Shown one piece after another: positions 1 through 9,249 of a stretch of 64,000 nt of DNA. Position numbers and translations under genes: made by a program. The DNA is from an uncultured Bacteroides sp. (GTDB taxonomy: Bacteria; Bacteroidota; Bacteroidia; Bacteroidales; Bacteroidaceae): NCBI RefSeq assembly GCF_910578895.1, contig NZ_CAJTSC010000001.1, positions 171,116-235,115 on the forward strand, read 5' to 3'. The notes beneath the pieces are model-generated. The model did not search any database. It had not been told where the DNA came from and saw only the letters and a program-made list of their open reading frames with translations. How positions within the stretch are numbered: position 1 is the stretch's first letter; each line of letters begins with the position of its first letter.

Positions 1-1
1 A

Positions 2-1408
2 AAGAGCGGTTTGATGTCCTACATGGGACGTGTCATGTATACATACGATAACCGTTATATGTTCATGGCAACCGTACGTTCCGATGCCTCCTCACGTTTG
101 GCAAAAGGACATCAATGGCACACTTATCCTGCCGTATCCGCAGGTTGGAACATCGGTCAGGAATCATTCATGGATGACATCGAATGGCTGGATATCCTGA
201 AAGTACGCGTAGGTTACGGACAGACATCCAATCAGGCAGTAAACCCGTATTCTACTTGGGGTAAATTGTCCACCCGTCCCTACAACTTCGGTCCTACCGG
301 TTATGCCACCGGATATTATGTTTCGGCATTACCCAACTATGAGTTAGGTTGGGAATACTCTTCCACATGGAACTTCGGTCTTGACTTTACATTATTCGGC
401 GGTCGCCTGTCCGGTACGGTAGAGTACTACACACAAAAGACATCCGACTTGCTGCAAAATGTCAACCTTCCTTCAACATCCGGTGTAAGCAGTTACATGG
501 GTAACGTAGGAAAGACAGAGAACAAAGGTTTCGAGTTGACATTGAACGGAACAATCCTCGACAACCATAACGGTTGGACTTGGGATGCCAGCATCAACCT
601 CGCCGCTAATCGCAACAAGCTGACGGAACTTGCTTCGGGAGCAGAACGCGATGAAGCAAACAGCTGGTTCGTAAATCATCCTATCGATGCAATCTACGAC
701 TATGAGAAGATAGGTTTGTGGCAAGAAGGCGATCCCTATCTTAACATACTGGAACCGGGTGGAAACGTAGGTATGATTAAAGTAAAATATACCGGTGAAT
801 ACAACGAAGACGGTACGCCTGTACGTGCAATCGGTCCGGACGACCGCCAAATCATCAGCTTAGAGCCTAAGTTTACAGGTGGTTTCAGCACCCGCGTAGC
901 ATACAAAGGTTTCGACCTGAACATCATTACCGCATTCAGATATGGTGGCAAGCTGATTAGTACGTTGCATCACGCCGGCGGTTATCTGAATATGTTGACA
1001 GGTCGTCGCGGAAACGTAGATGTAGACTACTGGACAGAAGAGAACACCGATGCCAAGTATCCGAAACCGGGTGGTATCCAGAGCGGTGACAACCCGAAAT
1101 ACGGTAGCACTTTGGGTCTCTTTAACGCTTCCTACTGGAAAGTCCGCAACATCTCTTTAGGATATAATTTCGACAAACATGCCTGGCTGAAAAACTTCGG
1201 TATCCAAAGTTTGCGCGCTTACGTGACAATACAGAATCCGTTCGTTATCTGCTCTCCTTTCCACAAGGAAACAGGTCTGGATCCGGAAACCAACTCTTAT
1301 GGAAACGAAAACTCGGCAACTCCGGCTTTCCAAAGACGATTCCTGACGATAGGTACGAACTCTCCGACTACACGTAATTATTTATTCGGTATTAACTTGA
1401 CATTCTAA
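2..1408 (+). CDS. SusC-like TonB-dependent outer-membrane receptor, C-terminal part (cut by window edge)
   Basis: The reading frame is open to the left edge, so only about the last 470 residues of a protein usually near 1000 residues are visible. The visible part is the SusC/RagA beta-barrel: it begins in the conserved SYMGRVMYTYDNRYMF strand, continues through DASSRLAKG and a C-terminal barrel, and ends in the short aromatic tail FGINLTF typical of outer-membrane barrels. SusC proteins import oligosaccharides into the periplasm with energy from TonB, capped by a SusD lipoprotein; the partner follows 17 bp downstream. This is a third SusC/SusD pair, separate from the xus pairs at 50.9-60.7 kb. 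Substrate is inferred to be a xylan oligosaccharide from the neighbours only. The apparent TTG or ATG starts near position 11 are internal. Confidence 0.93.
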   Translation, partial: KSGLMSYMGRVMYTYDNRYMFMATVRSDASSRLAKGHQWHTYPAVSAGWNIGQESFMDDIEWLDILKVRVGYGQTSNQAVNPYSTWGKLSTRPYNFGPTGYATGYYVSALPNYELGWEYSSTWNFGLDFTLFGGRLSGTVEYYTQKTSDLLQNVNLPSTSGVSSYMGNVGKTENKGFELTLNGTILDNHNGWTWDASINLAANRNKLTELASGAERDEANSWFVNHPIDAIYDYEKIGLWQEGDPYLNILEPGGNVGMIKVKYTGEYNEDGTPVRAIGPDDRQIISLEPKFTGGFSTRVAYKGFDLNIITAFRYGGKLISTLHHAGGYLNMLTGRRGNVDVDYWTEENTDAKYPKPGGIQSGDNPKYGSTLGLFNASYWKVRNISLGYNFDKHAWLKNFGIQSLRAYVTIQNPFVICSPFHKETGLDPETNSYGNENSATPAFQRRFLTIGTNSPTTRNYLFGINLTF

Positions 1409-1425
1409 TTAAGCTTTGAAAAACT

Positions 1426-3381
1426 ATGAAACCAATATTTACTAACATAAGAGTTCTGGGAACTACGGCAATGGCATTGCTCTTTGCAACTTCCTGCTCA
1501 GACATTCTGGACGAACAGCCACGTAGTATTTACGAACCTACTTTCTTTCAATCGGAAAGAGGTGTAGAAGGTGGTATAACCGCGATGTATTCAAACCTGC
1601 GTAACCTCTACGGACAGGCTTACTACTACAATGCCTGTCTGACGGGTACGGACGAAGCTACCTGGGGACAATCGGCTGACGGCAACTTCAAAGATGCCGA
1701 CTTGTCCGGTGTAGGTAATCTTACAGCAAGCAGCAGCCGTTCGGATGCCTTATGGGGAACAACTTTTCCTAACATCAATACCGCTAACGGCATTATAGAG
1801 AACGGATCGGCAGTAGGTGTTTCAGCATCCCTGCTTGCCGAAGCACATTTCTTCCGTGGCATGGACTATTTCATGCTGGTACAGACATTCGGCGGTGTTC
1901 CATTGGATTTGGGTGCAGGCGAATTAAAGTTCAATACTTCAACCTCGCGCACTTCAGTGCGTAACACTGTGCCCGAAGTATATACCAAAGCCATTTTCCC
2001 CGATTTGAAAACAGCTGTCGCCGATTTGCCGGAGAATCCCCGCGTAACCGGTGGAGTAACCAAAACCGTAGCCCGTCTGTATCTGTCTAAAGCATACTTG
2101 ACGTATGGCTGGTGGTTGGAAAACCCCAATAATATTCCGACCTATCCGGAATGCGACCGTATTGATCCGGACGGACACGATTCCAAGTGGTATTACCAAC
2201 AGGCATACGACATAGCTATCGAAGCTATCGAGCACCCCGGTCCTTACGGTTTAATGGAGAGTTTCTATCAGACTAATGCAGGTCAGTACGACCGTAACAA
2301 GGAAATCCTGTTGTATGCCGACCATACTCAAGAAGATGAATACTACAATGGCGGTAGCTTATCATACGGTGGCGGTGGAGCCCCTGACAACTTTGCGGGT
2401 TGGATGATGAACTGGAACTACACAGACACCCAAGTAAAAATTGCAGACGGCAAAACATTAGACAAGCCCATCAATCCAATCATTCGTATCGCCGAACAGG
2501 CTTACGGACGTCCTTGGACTCGTATGGCACCTCCTCACCATGTATTTAAAAAGACTTTTTACGATAAGACAAACGATTCCCGTTTTGACGGAACATTTAC
2601 AACTGTTTACTACACCAACTGGTCCACAAACGGAGCAACTTGGCAGACTGTAACAGGACCTACCGGAATAGCAGTAAAAGAAAGAGAACCTTTATTGTCT
2701 TTTATAGAGGATGATACTGACATTGACTATCCGGAAGGAGCCGGCATCAGTAATGTAGGTGCGGGAACCATAGAAGGACGTGCCGACTATGTCATAGGTT
2801 TTAATGCTGTCAGCCGCCGCGTATTCCCCGGTCTTTGGAAACTCGGTCCCTACCGTACGGACAATGGAAATGGTCCCGGTCAGCCGAATGCAGGTAGCAC
2901 CCGTCCTTACAACATTGCCAAGTTCTCGGAACTTTACTTGGTAGCTGCCGAAGCAGCCGTAAAAGGTGCAACGGTTAAAGCAGGTATGAACGCCCGCGAA
3001 TTAGTCAATGTACTCCGCAGCCGTGCCGGCAAGTGGACATTCAGCAATGCCGAGAATAGAGAAGTAAACATTGACAAGAGTGCCGATATGGTGGCTGCAA
3101 CTCCGGCAGAAATCACTATCAACTATATCCTTGACGAACGCTCACGCGAATTCTTCGGTGAAGGCTATCGTTGGTTCGACCTCGTACGTACGCAGAAGTG
3201 GAACGAATATGCCGACACTTATCAAATATGCGGTGAAAACAAAGGCGATCGTGAAGTCAAGACTTACACCCGTACCATCAAACCGGGACATTATCTCCGT
3301 CCTATCCCGCAAGGACAACTTGACGGTATGGAAATGAGCGCTGATGAGAAAAGATTTTATCAAAATCCTGAATACAGATAA
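1426..3381 (+). CDS. SusD/RagB-family surface glycan-binding lipoprotein
   Basis: SusD-like protein of 651 residues that caps the SusC barrel and binds oligosaccharide at the cell surface. It has a lipoprotein signal ending LLFATSC with Cys24 as the lipidated residue, followed by the usual N-terminal SDILDEQPRS segment. The C-terminal half carries the family landmarks LRSRAGKW, DERSREFFGEGYRWFDLVRT and YLRPIPQGQL. It is larger than many SusD proteins (about 500-600), with extra loops in the middle (glycine-rich GGSLSYGGGGAP around residues 310-320). It lies 17 bp after the SusC gene and is almost certainly co-transcribed. Two hairpins follow it before the GH67 gene, one with the form of an intrinsic terminator. 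Family assignment is firm; the exact ligand is inferred from context. Confidence 0.95.
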   Translation: MKPIFTNIRVLGTTAMALLFATSCSDILDEQPRSIYEPTFFQSERGVEGGITAMYSNLRNLYGQAYYYNACLTGTDEATWGQSADGNFKDADLSGVGNLTASSSRSDALWGTTFPNINTANGIIENGSAVGVSASLLAEAHFFRGMDYFMLVQTFGGVPLDLGAGELKFNTSTSRTSVRNTVPEVYTKAIFPDLKTAVADLPENPRVTGGVTKTVARLYLSKAYLTYGWWLENPNNIPTYPECDRIDPDGHDSKWYYQQAYDIAIEAIEHPGPYGLMESFYQTNAGQYDRNKEILLYADHTQEDEYYNGGSLSYGGGGAPDNFAGWMMNWNYTDTQVKIADGKTLDKPINPIIRIAEQAYGRPWTRMAPPHHVFKKTFYDKTNDSRFDGTFTTVYYTNWSTNGATWQTVTGPTGIAVKEREPLLSFIEDDTDIDYPEGAGISNVGAGTIEGRADYVIGFNAVSRRVFPGLWKLGPYRTDNGNGPGQPNAGSTRPYNIAKFSELYLVAAEAAVKGATVKAGMNARELVNVLRSRAGKWTFSNAENREVNIDKSADMVAATPAEITINYILDERSREFFGEGYRWFDLVRTQKWNEYADTYQICGENKGDREVKTYTRTIKPGHYLRPIPQGQLDGMEMSADEKRFYQNPEYR

Positions 3382-3394
3382 TCAATCTCATTAA

Positions 3395-3447
3395 GAGCCT
3401 GCTTAAATTTTACCCTACGTTTTTTTCAATAAAATTTAAATCGGCTC
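3395..3447 (+). other. AT-rich hairpin downstream of susD
   Basis: A GAGCC/GGCTC base closes a ten-pair arm, TTAAATTTTA with TAAAATTTAA, around a loop that holds a T7 run. It precedes a second, more terminator-like hairpin. It may stabilise the 3' end of the susCD message. Function is inferred from structure alone. Confidence 0.4.
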
Positions 3448-3473
3448 CAAGTTCTCAATAGGTATTTATCAAG

Positions 3474-3514
3474 GCCGCTTGTAGATGTTTCAAAGTGTCT
3501 GCAAGCGGCTTTTT
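3474..3514 (+). terminator. intrinsic terminator-like hairpin between susD and GH67
   Basis: GCCGCTTG pairs with CAAGCGGC across a 20-nt loop and is followed by five T. This is the form of a rho-independent terminator on the plus strand. It would end, or partly attenuate, the susCD transcript 20 bp before the GH67 start. I see no TAnnTTTG promoter between it and GH67, so GH67 probably depends on read-through. Confidence 0.55.
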
Positions 3515-3534
3515 ACCAATAAAAAAAATATCCC

Positions 3535-5544
3535 ATGAAAAACTTTAAAACATTCAGTATCATCCTTTTCTCCATACTGGCACTTTCGGCATGCACAGCT
3601 CCCGAACCCATAGCCCAGGATGGGACAATGCTTTGGCTTGCCAACGGGCGCAGCTACAACGACGTGCTTAATTCCGTCGTAACCAAAATAGACAGCACGC
3701 TTGCCAAAGAGGAATATCATATCTACGATGCCGATGGCACACGCCGCATCGACGGCGGTTCCCGGTCTGCCATCCGCTACGGAGTATATGCCTTGCAAAG
3801 GGCGGAAGTTCTCGGCAAAGCCGACGCAGGTATGGACGTCCGCGAAAAACCATATTACGAATACCGCATTCTCAACCATTGGGACAACCTGGACGACACC
3901 GTAGAAAGAGGCTATGCCGGATTGTCCATGTGGGAATGGACAGCCCGCGAAATCCCCGTAGAAAGAATTCGCCACTATGGCGAGCTCTGCTCCTCGGTAG
4001 GACTAAACGGAGCCGTGCTCAACAACGTAAATTCCAATCCGCTTATCCTCGACAAGGAACACATCGACAGAGTGGCTCAAATAGCCGGCATACTCAGGGA
4101 GTATGGCATTACCACTTATTTGTCCATAAAATGGACAAGCCCCATGGCACTCAGCGGATTGAAATCCGGCGATCCCCTTGACCCCACCGTCCGCCAATGG
4201 TGGAAAGATAAGGCGGCAGAAATTTACGCTGCCATTCCCGATTTCGGCGGTTTCCTCGTAAAGGCGAACTCCGAAGGACAAGCCGGTCCGCAGGATTACG
4301 GCCGTACCCATGCCGATGGCGCCAATATGCTTGCCGAAGCAGTGGCACCCTATGGCGGAATCATCATGTGGAGAGCTTTCGTATACAGCCCCACCAGCAA
4401 TGACCGCGCCAACCAGGCGGTAGAAGAGTTCAAGTCTCTTGACGGACAGTTTGCAGACAATGTCATTATTCAAATCAAGAACGGTCCTATCGATTTTCAG
4501 CCGCGCGAACCTTTCAGCCCGCTATTCGGGCAGCTATACAACACTCCCATGATGATGGAATTTCAAATCACTCAGGAATACCTCGGTTTCTCCAACCACC
4601 TGGTCTATCACGGTACCACGTACGAAGAGTGCCTTGACAGCGACACCTATAGAGACGGAAAAGGCTCTACCGTGGCAAAAATGGTGAAAGCCATCGCAGG
4701 GGTGGCGAATACGGGGCAGGACCCTAACTTTTGCGGATATATCTTTGCCCAATCCAATTGGTACGCCTTCGGCCGCCTGGCATGGGACCCTACGTTAAGC
4801 GCCGGACAGATTGCAGACGAATGGGTACGCCAGACTTTCATCCGCCCCAAAGGGATGACCCCGCAAGCCTATGAGCGGAAATTCCTCATCCCCGTCAAGG
4901 ACATCATGATGAGTTCCCGCGAAACCGCCGTAAATTATATGATGCCGCTTGGTTTCCACCATATATTCGGCGGGTCGCACTACGGACCGGGTCCGTGGGA
5001 AAGCAGCATAAGACCCGACTGGTCGCCCATATTCTATCACAAAGCAGGTAAAGACGGCGTAGGCTTCGACCGTACCCGCAACGGCTCTGCCAACGTAGAC
5101 CAATATCATGAACCGCTTGCCTCCCAATTCAACGCTCTTGAAACTTGCCCCGAGGAGCTGCTGCTCTGGTTCCACCATCTTCCATGGGACTACAAACTCT
5201 CTTCCGGAAGGGAACTTTGGGACGAGATTTGCCTGCATTATGACAAAGGAATCTCGCAAGTTGAGAAATATCAGGCAACATGGGCGAGCCTGAAACCATA
5301 TATCAGTGAAACCATATTTGACGAAGTGGCACAAAAATTAGACATTCAAAAGAATGATGCGGAATGGTGGAGAGACGCTTGTGTAGGTTATTTCCAGACC
5401 TTCTCCGGCAAAGAGCTTCCCGCAGGCGTGAGACCGCTGAAAGCCCCTATCGACTCGTTAATGGGCAGCAGGGTAAAATCCAATCGCTACGGCATGCCTT
5501 ACCACGACGAAAACCATAAGCCTGTCATTATCAAACGCCGCTGA
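3535..5544 (+). CDS. GH67 alpha-glucuronidase, lipoprotein
   Basis: 669-residue enzyme of family GH67, which removes 4-O-methyl-glucuronic acid from the non-reducing end of glucuronoxylo-oligosaccharides. The signal peptide ends ILALSAC with Cys20, so it is predicted to be a lipoprotein, unlike its paralogue at 13.5 kb. An N-terminal beta domain leads to the barrel, with YRILNHWDNLDDTVERGYAG near residue 110. The family motif FLVKANSEGQAGP puts the likely general acid at Glu247. Other conserved blocks are MWRAFVYSP, QIKNGPIDFQPREP and AQSNWYAFGRLAWDP. Start chosen for the intact lipobox. Family is firm; location on the surface or periplasmic face is not decided by the sequence. Confidence 0.96.
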   Translation: MKNFKTFSIILFSILALSACTAPEPIAQDGTMLWLANGRSYNDVLNSVVTKIDSTLAKEEYHIYDADGTRRIDGGSRSAIRYGVYALQRAEVLGKADAGMDVREKPYYEYRILNHWDNLDDTVERGYAGLSMWEWTAREIPVERIRHYGELCSSVGLNGAVLNNVNSNPLILDKEHIDRVAQIAGILREYGITTYLSIKWTSPMALSGLKSGDPLDPTVRQWWKDKAAEIYAAIPDFGGFLVKANSEGQAGPQDYGRTHADGANMLAEAVAPYGGIIMWRAFVYSPTSNDRANQAVEEFKSLDGQFADNVIIQIKNGPIDFQPREPFSPLFGQLYNTPMMMEFQITQEYLGFSNHLVYHGTTYEECLDSDTYRDGKGSTVAKMVKAIAGVANTGQDPNFCGYIFAQSNWYAFGRLAWDPTLSAGQIADEWVRQTFIRPKGMTPQAYERKFLIPVKDIMMSSRETAVNYMMPLGFHHIFGGSHYGPGPWESSIRPDWSPIFYHKAGKDGVGFDRTRNGSANVDQYHEPLASQFNALETCPEELLLWFHHLPWDYKLSSGRELWDEICLHYDKGISQVEKYQATWASLKPYISETIFDEVAQKLDIQKNDAEWWRDACVGYFQTFSGKELPAGVRPLKAPIDSLMGSRVKSNRYGMPYHDENHKPVIIKRR

Positions 5545-5549
5545 AAAAA

Positions 5550-5605
5550 GTTTCCCCCACCTTTTCATAGCCCCTTAGGCAAGGGTATGAAAGGGTGAGG
5601 GAAAC
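5550..5605. terminator. bidirectional terminator between convergent GH67 and GH10 genes
   Basis: An arm of about 24 pairs (GTTTCCC through CCCCTT pairing with AAGGG through GGGAAAC) has a four-base AGGC loop and one or two mismatches. Reading the minus strand it is followed by T6, so it fits a terminator for the GH10 operon. On the plus strand it lies just after the GH67 stop. Confidence 0.7.
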
Positions 5606-5646
5606 AGAAACCGGCTTCGTCCGGACGGAGTTGAAAGAAAAAGTTG

Positions 5647-5690
5647 TTGCCAATAGAGTGGCAGAGTCTTGCCAACCTATTTGGCAACAA
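5647..5690. repeat. 22-bp palindromic tandem array, two units (TTGCCAA type)
   Basis: Two units start at 5647 and 5669, exactly 22 bp apart. The second is a perfect hairpin, TTGCCAA, CCTAT, TTGGCAA. The first is TTGCCA, ATAGAG, TGGCAG. Each is 18 bp of palindrome plus a 4-bp spacer. The outer arms GTTGTTGCCAA and TTGGCAACAAC can also pair with each other. It shares its period, but not its sequence, with arrays at 15.5, 34.0, 46.0 and 63.6 kb. Confidence 0.6.
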
Positions 5691-5732
5691 CTGTATAATG
5701 CTCCTCTATATTTCCTGCAAGCATTCTTATGC

Positions 5733-6842
5733 CTATTCCAGTAATTTCTTTATAAACTCTTTCGGTTGATAATCGCGGTCGAAGAGCAACGCATAGTCCT
5801 TACGTCCTCTCACCGGGAAACCGTTCTTCCAGGAATCACCGTCAGTCACTCCCCAAGCCGTCACGCGGCTCACTACATCGGAATGTTTGATAAAGAGATT
5901 CAGAAATTCAGCCATACGGTCATTCCATTGCCGGGAAACGCTATCGGGCAACGATTCGGGATAAGGGTTCAACATCTTCTTATATGCCACCGTATCAGAA
6001 ACATTGGCAGTACGCTTCAAAGTAGGTAGCGCACTCATGTCCCATTCCGTTATCATCACTTTAGCGCCGGTAGAAGCATAGGCAACCATACTCTCTTCGA
6101 AATCTTTCAAAGAAGGATAGTCGAGACCTATATGCCCCTGCATGCCAATGGCATCGACACGGATTCCCTTGGATTTCATGTCATTTACAAGTTTTACAAC
6201 AGTTGCACGCTTTCCGGCCTCGTGCATATTATAGTCATTATAATATAATTCTGCCTCAGGATCTGCCTCATGGGCGTATTGGAAAGCAAGGGGTATGAAC
6301 TCTTCGCCTAAGATTTCGTAGAATTTACTTTTACGGTAAGAACCATCTTCAAGAATCGCTTCATTCACAACGTCCCAACCCTTTACACGTCCTTTATAAC
6401 GGCTCACAATAGTCGTAATATGGTCTTTAAGCCGTTGCTTCAAGACTTCCGGAGCCACATTCTCACCTTCCTTGTCGACACAGAACCAGGGAGCAAGCTG
6501 AGAATGCCAAACCAGGCAATGGCCTATAATGTACATACCGTTCTCTTCGCCGAACTTTACGAACTCGTCCGCCTGGCTAAAATCATAACGGTCTTCCTCC
6601 GGATGAATTGTCTGGCACTTCATGCAATTCTCTGCAACAACCGAATTGAAATGGCGCTTTACAATCTTGACAGCGGCAGTATCCACACCGGAAGACTGGC
6701 TGGTATTCAAGGCGACACCTATTAAGAATTTATCACCCAGCACATCTTTCAACGAAGCCTCGTTTTCCGTTGTAACACGCGTAGCGCAAGAACCCAACGC
6801 CAGACCTGCCAACAATGCCAATAACGTTTTTTTGTTTTTCAT
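5733..6842 (-). CDS. GH10 endo-1,4-beta-xylanase, lipoprotein
   Basis: 369-residue single-domain GH10 xylanase that cuts the xylan backbone with retention. The signal ends GLALGSC with Cys19, so it is a predicted lipoprotein. Catalytic residues are clear: acid/base Glu161 in GWDVVNEA and nucleophile Glu266 in MITEWDM; the HCLVWHSQ block near residue 110 is the substrate-binding strand. Size matches small Bacteroides GH10 enzymes such as the B. ovatus xylanase of about 376 residues. It lies 66 bp after the esterase gene on the same strand and is probably its operon partner, driven by the regulated promoter at 8.8 kb. It has no CBM insertion, unlike the GH10 at 47-49 kb, suggesting action on shorter or pre-cut chains (inference). 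Confidence 0.96.
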   Translation of the reverse strand: MKNKKTLLALLAGLALGSCATRVTTENEASLKDVLGDKFLIGVALNTSQSSGVDTAAVKIVKRHFNSVVAENCMKCQTIHPEEDRYDFSQADEFVKFGEENGMYIIGHCLVWHSQLAPWFCVDKEGENVAPEVLKQRLKDHITTIVSRYKGRVKGWDVVNEAILEDGSYRKSKFYEILGEEFIPLAFQYAHEADPEAELYYNDYNMHEAGKRATVVKLVNDMKSKGIRVDAIGMQGHIGLDYPSLKDFEESMVAYASTGAKVMITEWDMSALPTLKRTANVSDTVAYKKMLNPYPESLPDSVSRQWNDRMAEFLNLFIKHSDVVSRVTAWGVTDGDSWKNGFPVRGRKDYALLFDRDYQPKEFIKKLLE

Positions 6843-6908
6843 GTCTCTTCTTGTTTAATTATTAAATTATTAATTGAATATAAGAATCTGTTTATACTTT
6901 TAAATAAA

Positions 6909-8786
6909 CTACTGCCAATCGTCAGTACGAAAAGGCGAAGCGAGCAACCCTTCCTTGTTGCACAGGTTGGCGTCCTCCGGATTATTGCTCCAGGCATAGC
7001 GCACGGCTACCGGATGCTTTACGTCATTGCTGCTTACAACGACCTTATTCCCCCGTATCACGGCATTTGCCCATACAAATTTCCGGTCTTCTCCTGCAAT
7101 GGCAAAATGCTTCAACTCTTTTCCATCCTTACAAGCCAGCCCGCGACCGGTTTCGGTAAAAGTCAGGATTATCTTATCCCCATCTACCTTCATATCTTTA
7201 TATAAAGGTCCGGAAGCCGTGATTTTTTCTCCATATACGAGTTTGCGGGCACCCAGAAAGAGCCGCTGCGCCACCGCTTTCTTATTCAACGGATGTATGT
7301 CGTTCCATTCGCCCACATCATAGGTCACTGCCAAAGAAGTATAAGGAACATCCAGCGCCGTCTTAAACTGTGCCTCACGTATTCTTGCCCAGCCGCTGTC
7401 CGTAGGGATGTCGCTCTTCTCCATAAAATTAGGCAACTGTACCAACAGGAAAGGCATATCAGGCTTTTTCCAAAGTTCTCTCCAGTTCTTAATCAACGCC
7501 TCCAGTAAAGAAGCATACGCTTGCGGACGGTCGGCATTGCTTTCGCCCTGATACCATATAGCCCCTTTCACCTGATAGTCCCTCACGGGATAAATCATCC
7601 CGTTATAGAGTCCGGAACCTGCCCTTTTCAGGTTCTTCAGCCGGTCGGCATATCCGGCAACTTCATCCCGGTTAATACCCATTTTGTATTTCCACGTACC
7701 GGTAAGGTCGATTACCGCATCATCTCCTACAATCTGATATTTCTTGCCTTTGACAAAACCGCCATGAGACGAATTGGCAGTAAGCCTTACGGTAATCACA
7801 TTCTCGCCCTGCGTCAGGACTCCTGCCGGAATATCATATTTACGGGGAGGATAAGTATAAGAAGTAAAACCTACGAAGGTACCGTTCACGAAAATAGAAT
7901 CGCTGTCCACCAATGTTCCCATGTATAGGCGCGCGTGCCTTCCCACCATAGAGGCAGGCACCCGGAAGGCTTTTCTATACCACACCGTGCCCTTTGCATG
8001 AATGCCGTTTTCCCACCAATATCCCGGGACTTCCATGGTCTGCCAATCCGCATCGTCCAGGTTTTTCCGTTGCCACTTGCCGGTACCCTTATCCTGCTTC
8101 GCCAGCTTCATGCTGTCCAAAGCGGCTTTGTCGACAACCAGTTCCGGAAACATCTTCAAATGTTCTTGGCTCACCCAACTTTCGATGGCAGAGCCACCTA
8201 AGCTGGAAACCAACATTCCTACAGGCACCTTATATTTATTATATGCCTCCTGAGCAAAGAAATATGCCAGCGATGTCCAATTCAACACATCGGATGCCGT
8301 GGCGGAATGCCAACCCGCGTTGCCGGCTATCTCTTCTTTCAGTTCTTCCACCGAGTGCTGGGTAGGCACTTTGTAATAGCGTATCATGTGATTGTTGGAC
8401 ACATTGATTTCAGGAAACATATCCGTCAGACGTACTATCGGATTTTCCTGATTGGACTGGCCGGAACAAAGCCAGACATCGCCCACCAAGACATCACGGA
8501 CCATAAGCTCGTTTACTTCCAACAGGAAAGGACCGCCGGCTTGTTGTGGCGGCAACATAACTTGCCATTTCCCCTGTTCGTCCGCCTCCGTATCATAATG
8601 CTTTCCTTGAAAACGTACGGTTACTTTCTCTTCCGGAGAAGCCCATCCCCATATCTTCAATTCCACATCACGTTGCAACACCATCCTGTCGCTTATCAAG
8701 CGAGGAAGCCGGACTTTAGCCGACAGCGGCAATAAAACCGTACAGGACAAACAAACAAGGCTAACAATAAAAAAGATTCTTTTCAT
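6909..8786 (-). CDS. SGNH-type acetylesterase (sialate O-acetylesterase-like), full-length form
   Basis: 625-residue periplasmic esterase of the SASA/SGNH group; in xylan loci these are taken to remove acetyl groups from xylose or glucuronate residues. It has a signal peptide (cleavage near SAKVRLP), then a beta domain, then the split SGNH catalytic core. The nucleophile is Ser111 in CSGQSNQE, there is a WYQGESN block, and the His/Asp element is GEWNDIHPLNK. Between them lies an inserted jelly-roll (residues roughly 230-370, with a TVWYRKAFRVP strand). About 85 further residues after DIHP form a C-terminal beta domain that the paralogue at 9.2 kb lacks. First gene of a two-gene operon with GH10. 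Substrate is inferred from context; the name sialate esterase should not be taken literally. Confidence 0.9.
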   Translation of the reverse strand: MKRIFFIVSLVCLSCTVLLPLSAKVRLPRLISDRMVLQRDVELKIWGWASPEEKVTVRFQGKHYDTEADEQGKWQVMLPPQQAGGPFLLEVNELMVRDVLVGDVWLCSGQSNQENPIVRLTDMFPEINVSNNHMIRYYKVPTQHSVEELKEEIAGNAGWHSATASDVLNWTSLAYFFAQEAYNKYKVPVGMLVSSLGGSAIESWVSQEHLKMFPELVVDKAALDSMKLAKQDKGTGKWQRKNLDDADWQTMEVPGYWWENGIHAKGTVWYRKAFRVPASMVGRHARLYMGTLVDSDSIFVNGTFVGFTSYTYPPRKYDIPAGVLTQGENVITVRLTANSSHGGFVKGKKYQIVGDDAVIDLTGTWKYKMGINRDEVAGYADRLKNLKRAGSGLYNGMIYPVRDYQVKGAIWYQGESNADRPQAYASLLEALIKNWRELWKKPDMPFLLVQLPNFMEKSDIPTDSGWARIREAQFKTALDVPYTSLAVTYDVGEWNDIHPLNKKAVAQRLFLGARKLVYGEKITASGPLYKDMKVDGDKIILTFTETGRGLACKDGKELKHFAIAGEDRKFVWANAVIRGNKVVVSSNDVKHPVAVRYAWSNNPEDANLCNKEGLLASPFRTDDWQ

Positions 8787-8817
8787 AACTCGTATACAGC
8801 AAAATTATTCATTGTCC

Positions 8818-8904
8818 CAAAATTACGCAATCCGCCCAACACCGGACACAAACCATGTTACACTTTTCTTCGCTCGGATTACAGCATTGCCATGCACGTT
8901 ACCT
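8818..8904 (-). promoter_or_regulatory. regulated promoter, esterase-GH10 operon (repeat set A)
   Basis: On the minus strand three direct repeats, AGGTAAC, CTGTAAT and GTGTAAC (plus coordinates 8898-8904, 8878-8884, 8857-8863), are spaced 20 and 21 bp. Exactly 31 bp after the last comes TAATTTTG (8818-8825), a match to the Bacteroides -7 consensus TAnnTTTG. A second TAATTTTG lies at 8800-8807. No good -33 TTTG is present at consensus spacing, as expected for an activator-dependent promoter. Confidence 0.75.
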
Positions 8905-9130
8905 TTTCTTTTTTCCGCGTAACAAAGGGTATACAAAGCGCCATAAAAGGGCCCCGACCCACATAAAAAATACATCCATATATCCCGGAACAGGAGTTGG
9001 ACAAAAGAGCCGCAACATATATCAATACGGCAGAAAAAGCAATCCGTAGGAGACATACACCCAAACAACAGCACCCAATAACCGGGTAACAACGCTGAAA
9101 AACAAGGGATATCGCACGCTCCGACAAGGA

Positions 9131-9218
9131 ATGTAACATATAAGATAAAAGATGTAACATACAACAAGTTTTGTGATACGTATTCTAAAGCAAATTAAAA
9201 AGTGGTTGCCTACCTTTG
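9131..9218 (+). promoter_or_regulatory. regulated promoter, transporter operon (repeat set B)
   Basis: Two perfect ATGTAAC copies (9131-9137, 9152-9158) are 21 bp apart. A degenerate third, GTGATAC (9173-9179), falls another 21 bp on. Exactly 31 bp after that comes TACCTTTG (9211-9218), a TAnnTTTG -7 box. The start codon follows at 9250, giving a leader of about 25 nt. Confidence 0.75.
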
Positions 9219-9249
9219 TGAAGTCGCATAAAGACCGACAAAAAGAAAC

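Larger units (their letters stand above)
8787..9249. other. 463-bp divergent intergenic region
   Basis: This gap separates two divergent operons and holds regulated promoter sets A and B, one near each end. The 230 bp between them (about 8905-9130) show no gene with supporting evidence. Small open frames here have no signal peptide or recognisable motif. Confidence 0.6.

Noticed and set aside
1..1408. Truncated susC pseudogene
   Set aside because: The frame is open to the window edge and the visible part is intact, so the truncation is due to the window.
7014..8735. Series of plus-strand open frames opposite the long esterase gene, and similar antisense frames elsewhere
   Set aside because: They are shadows of strongly supported genes on the other strand and carry no motifs of their own.
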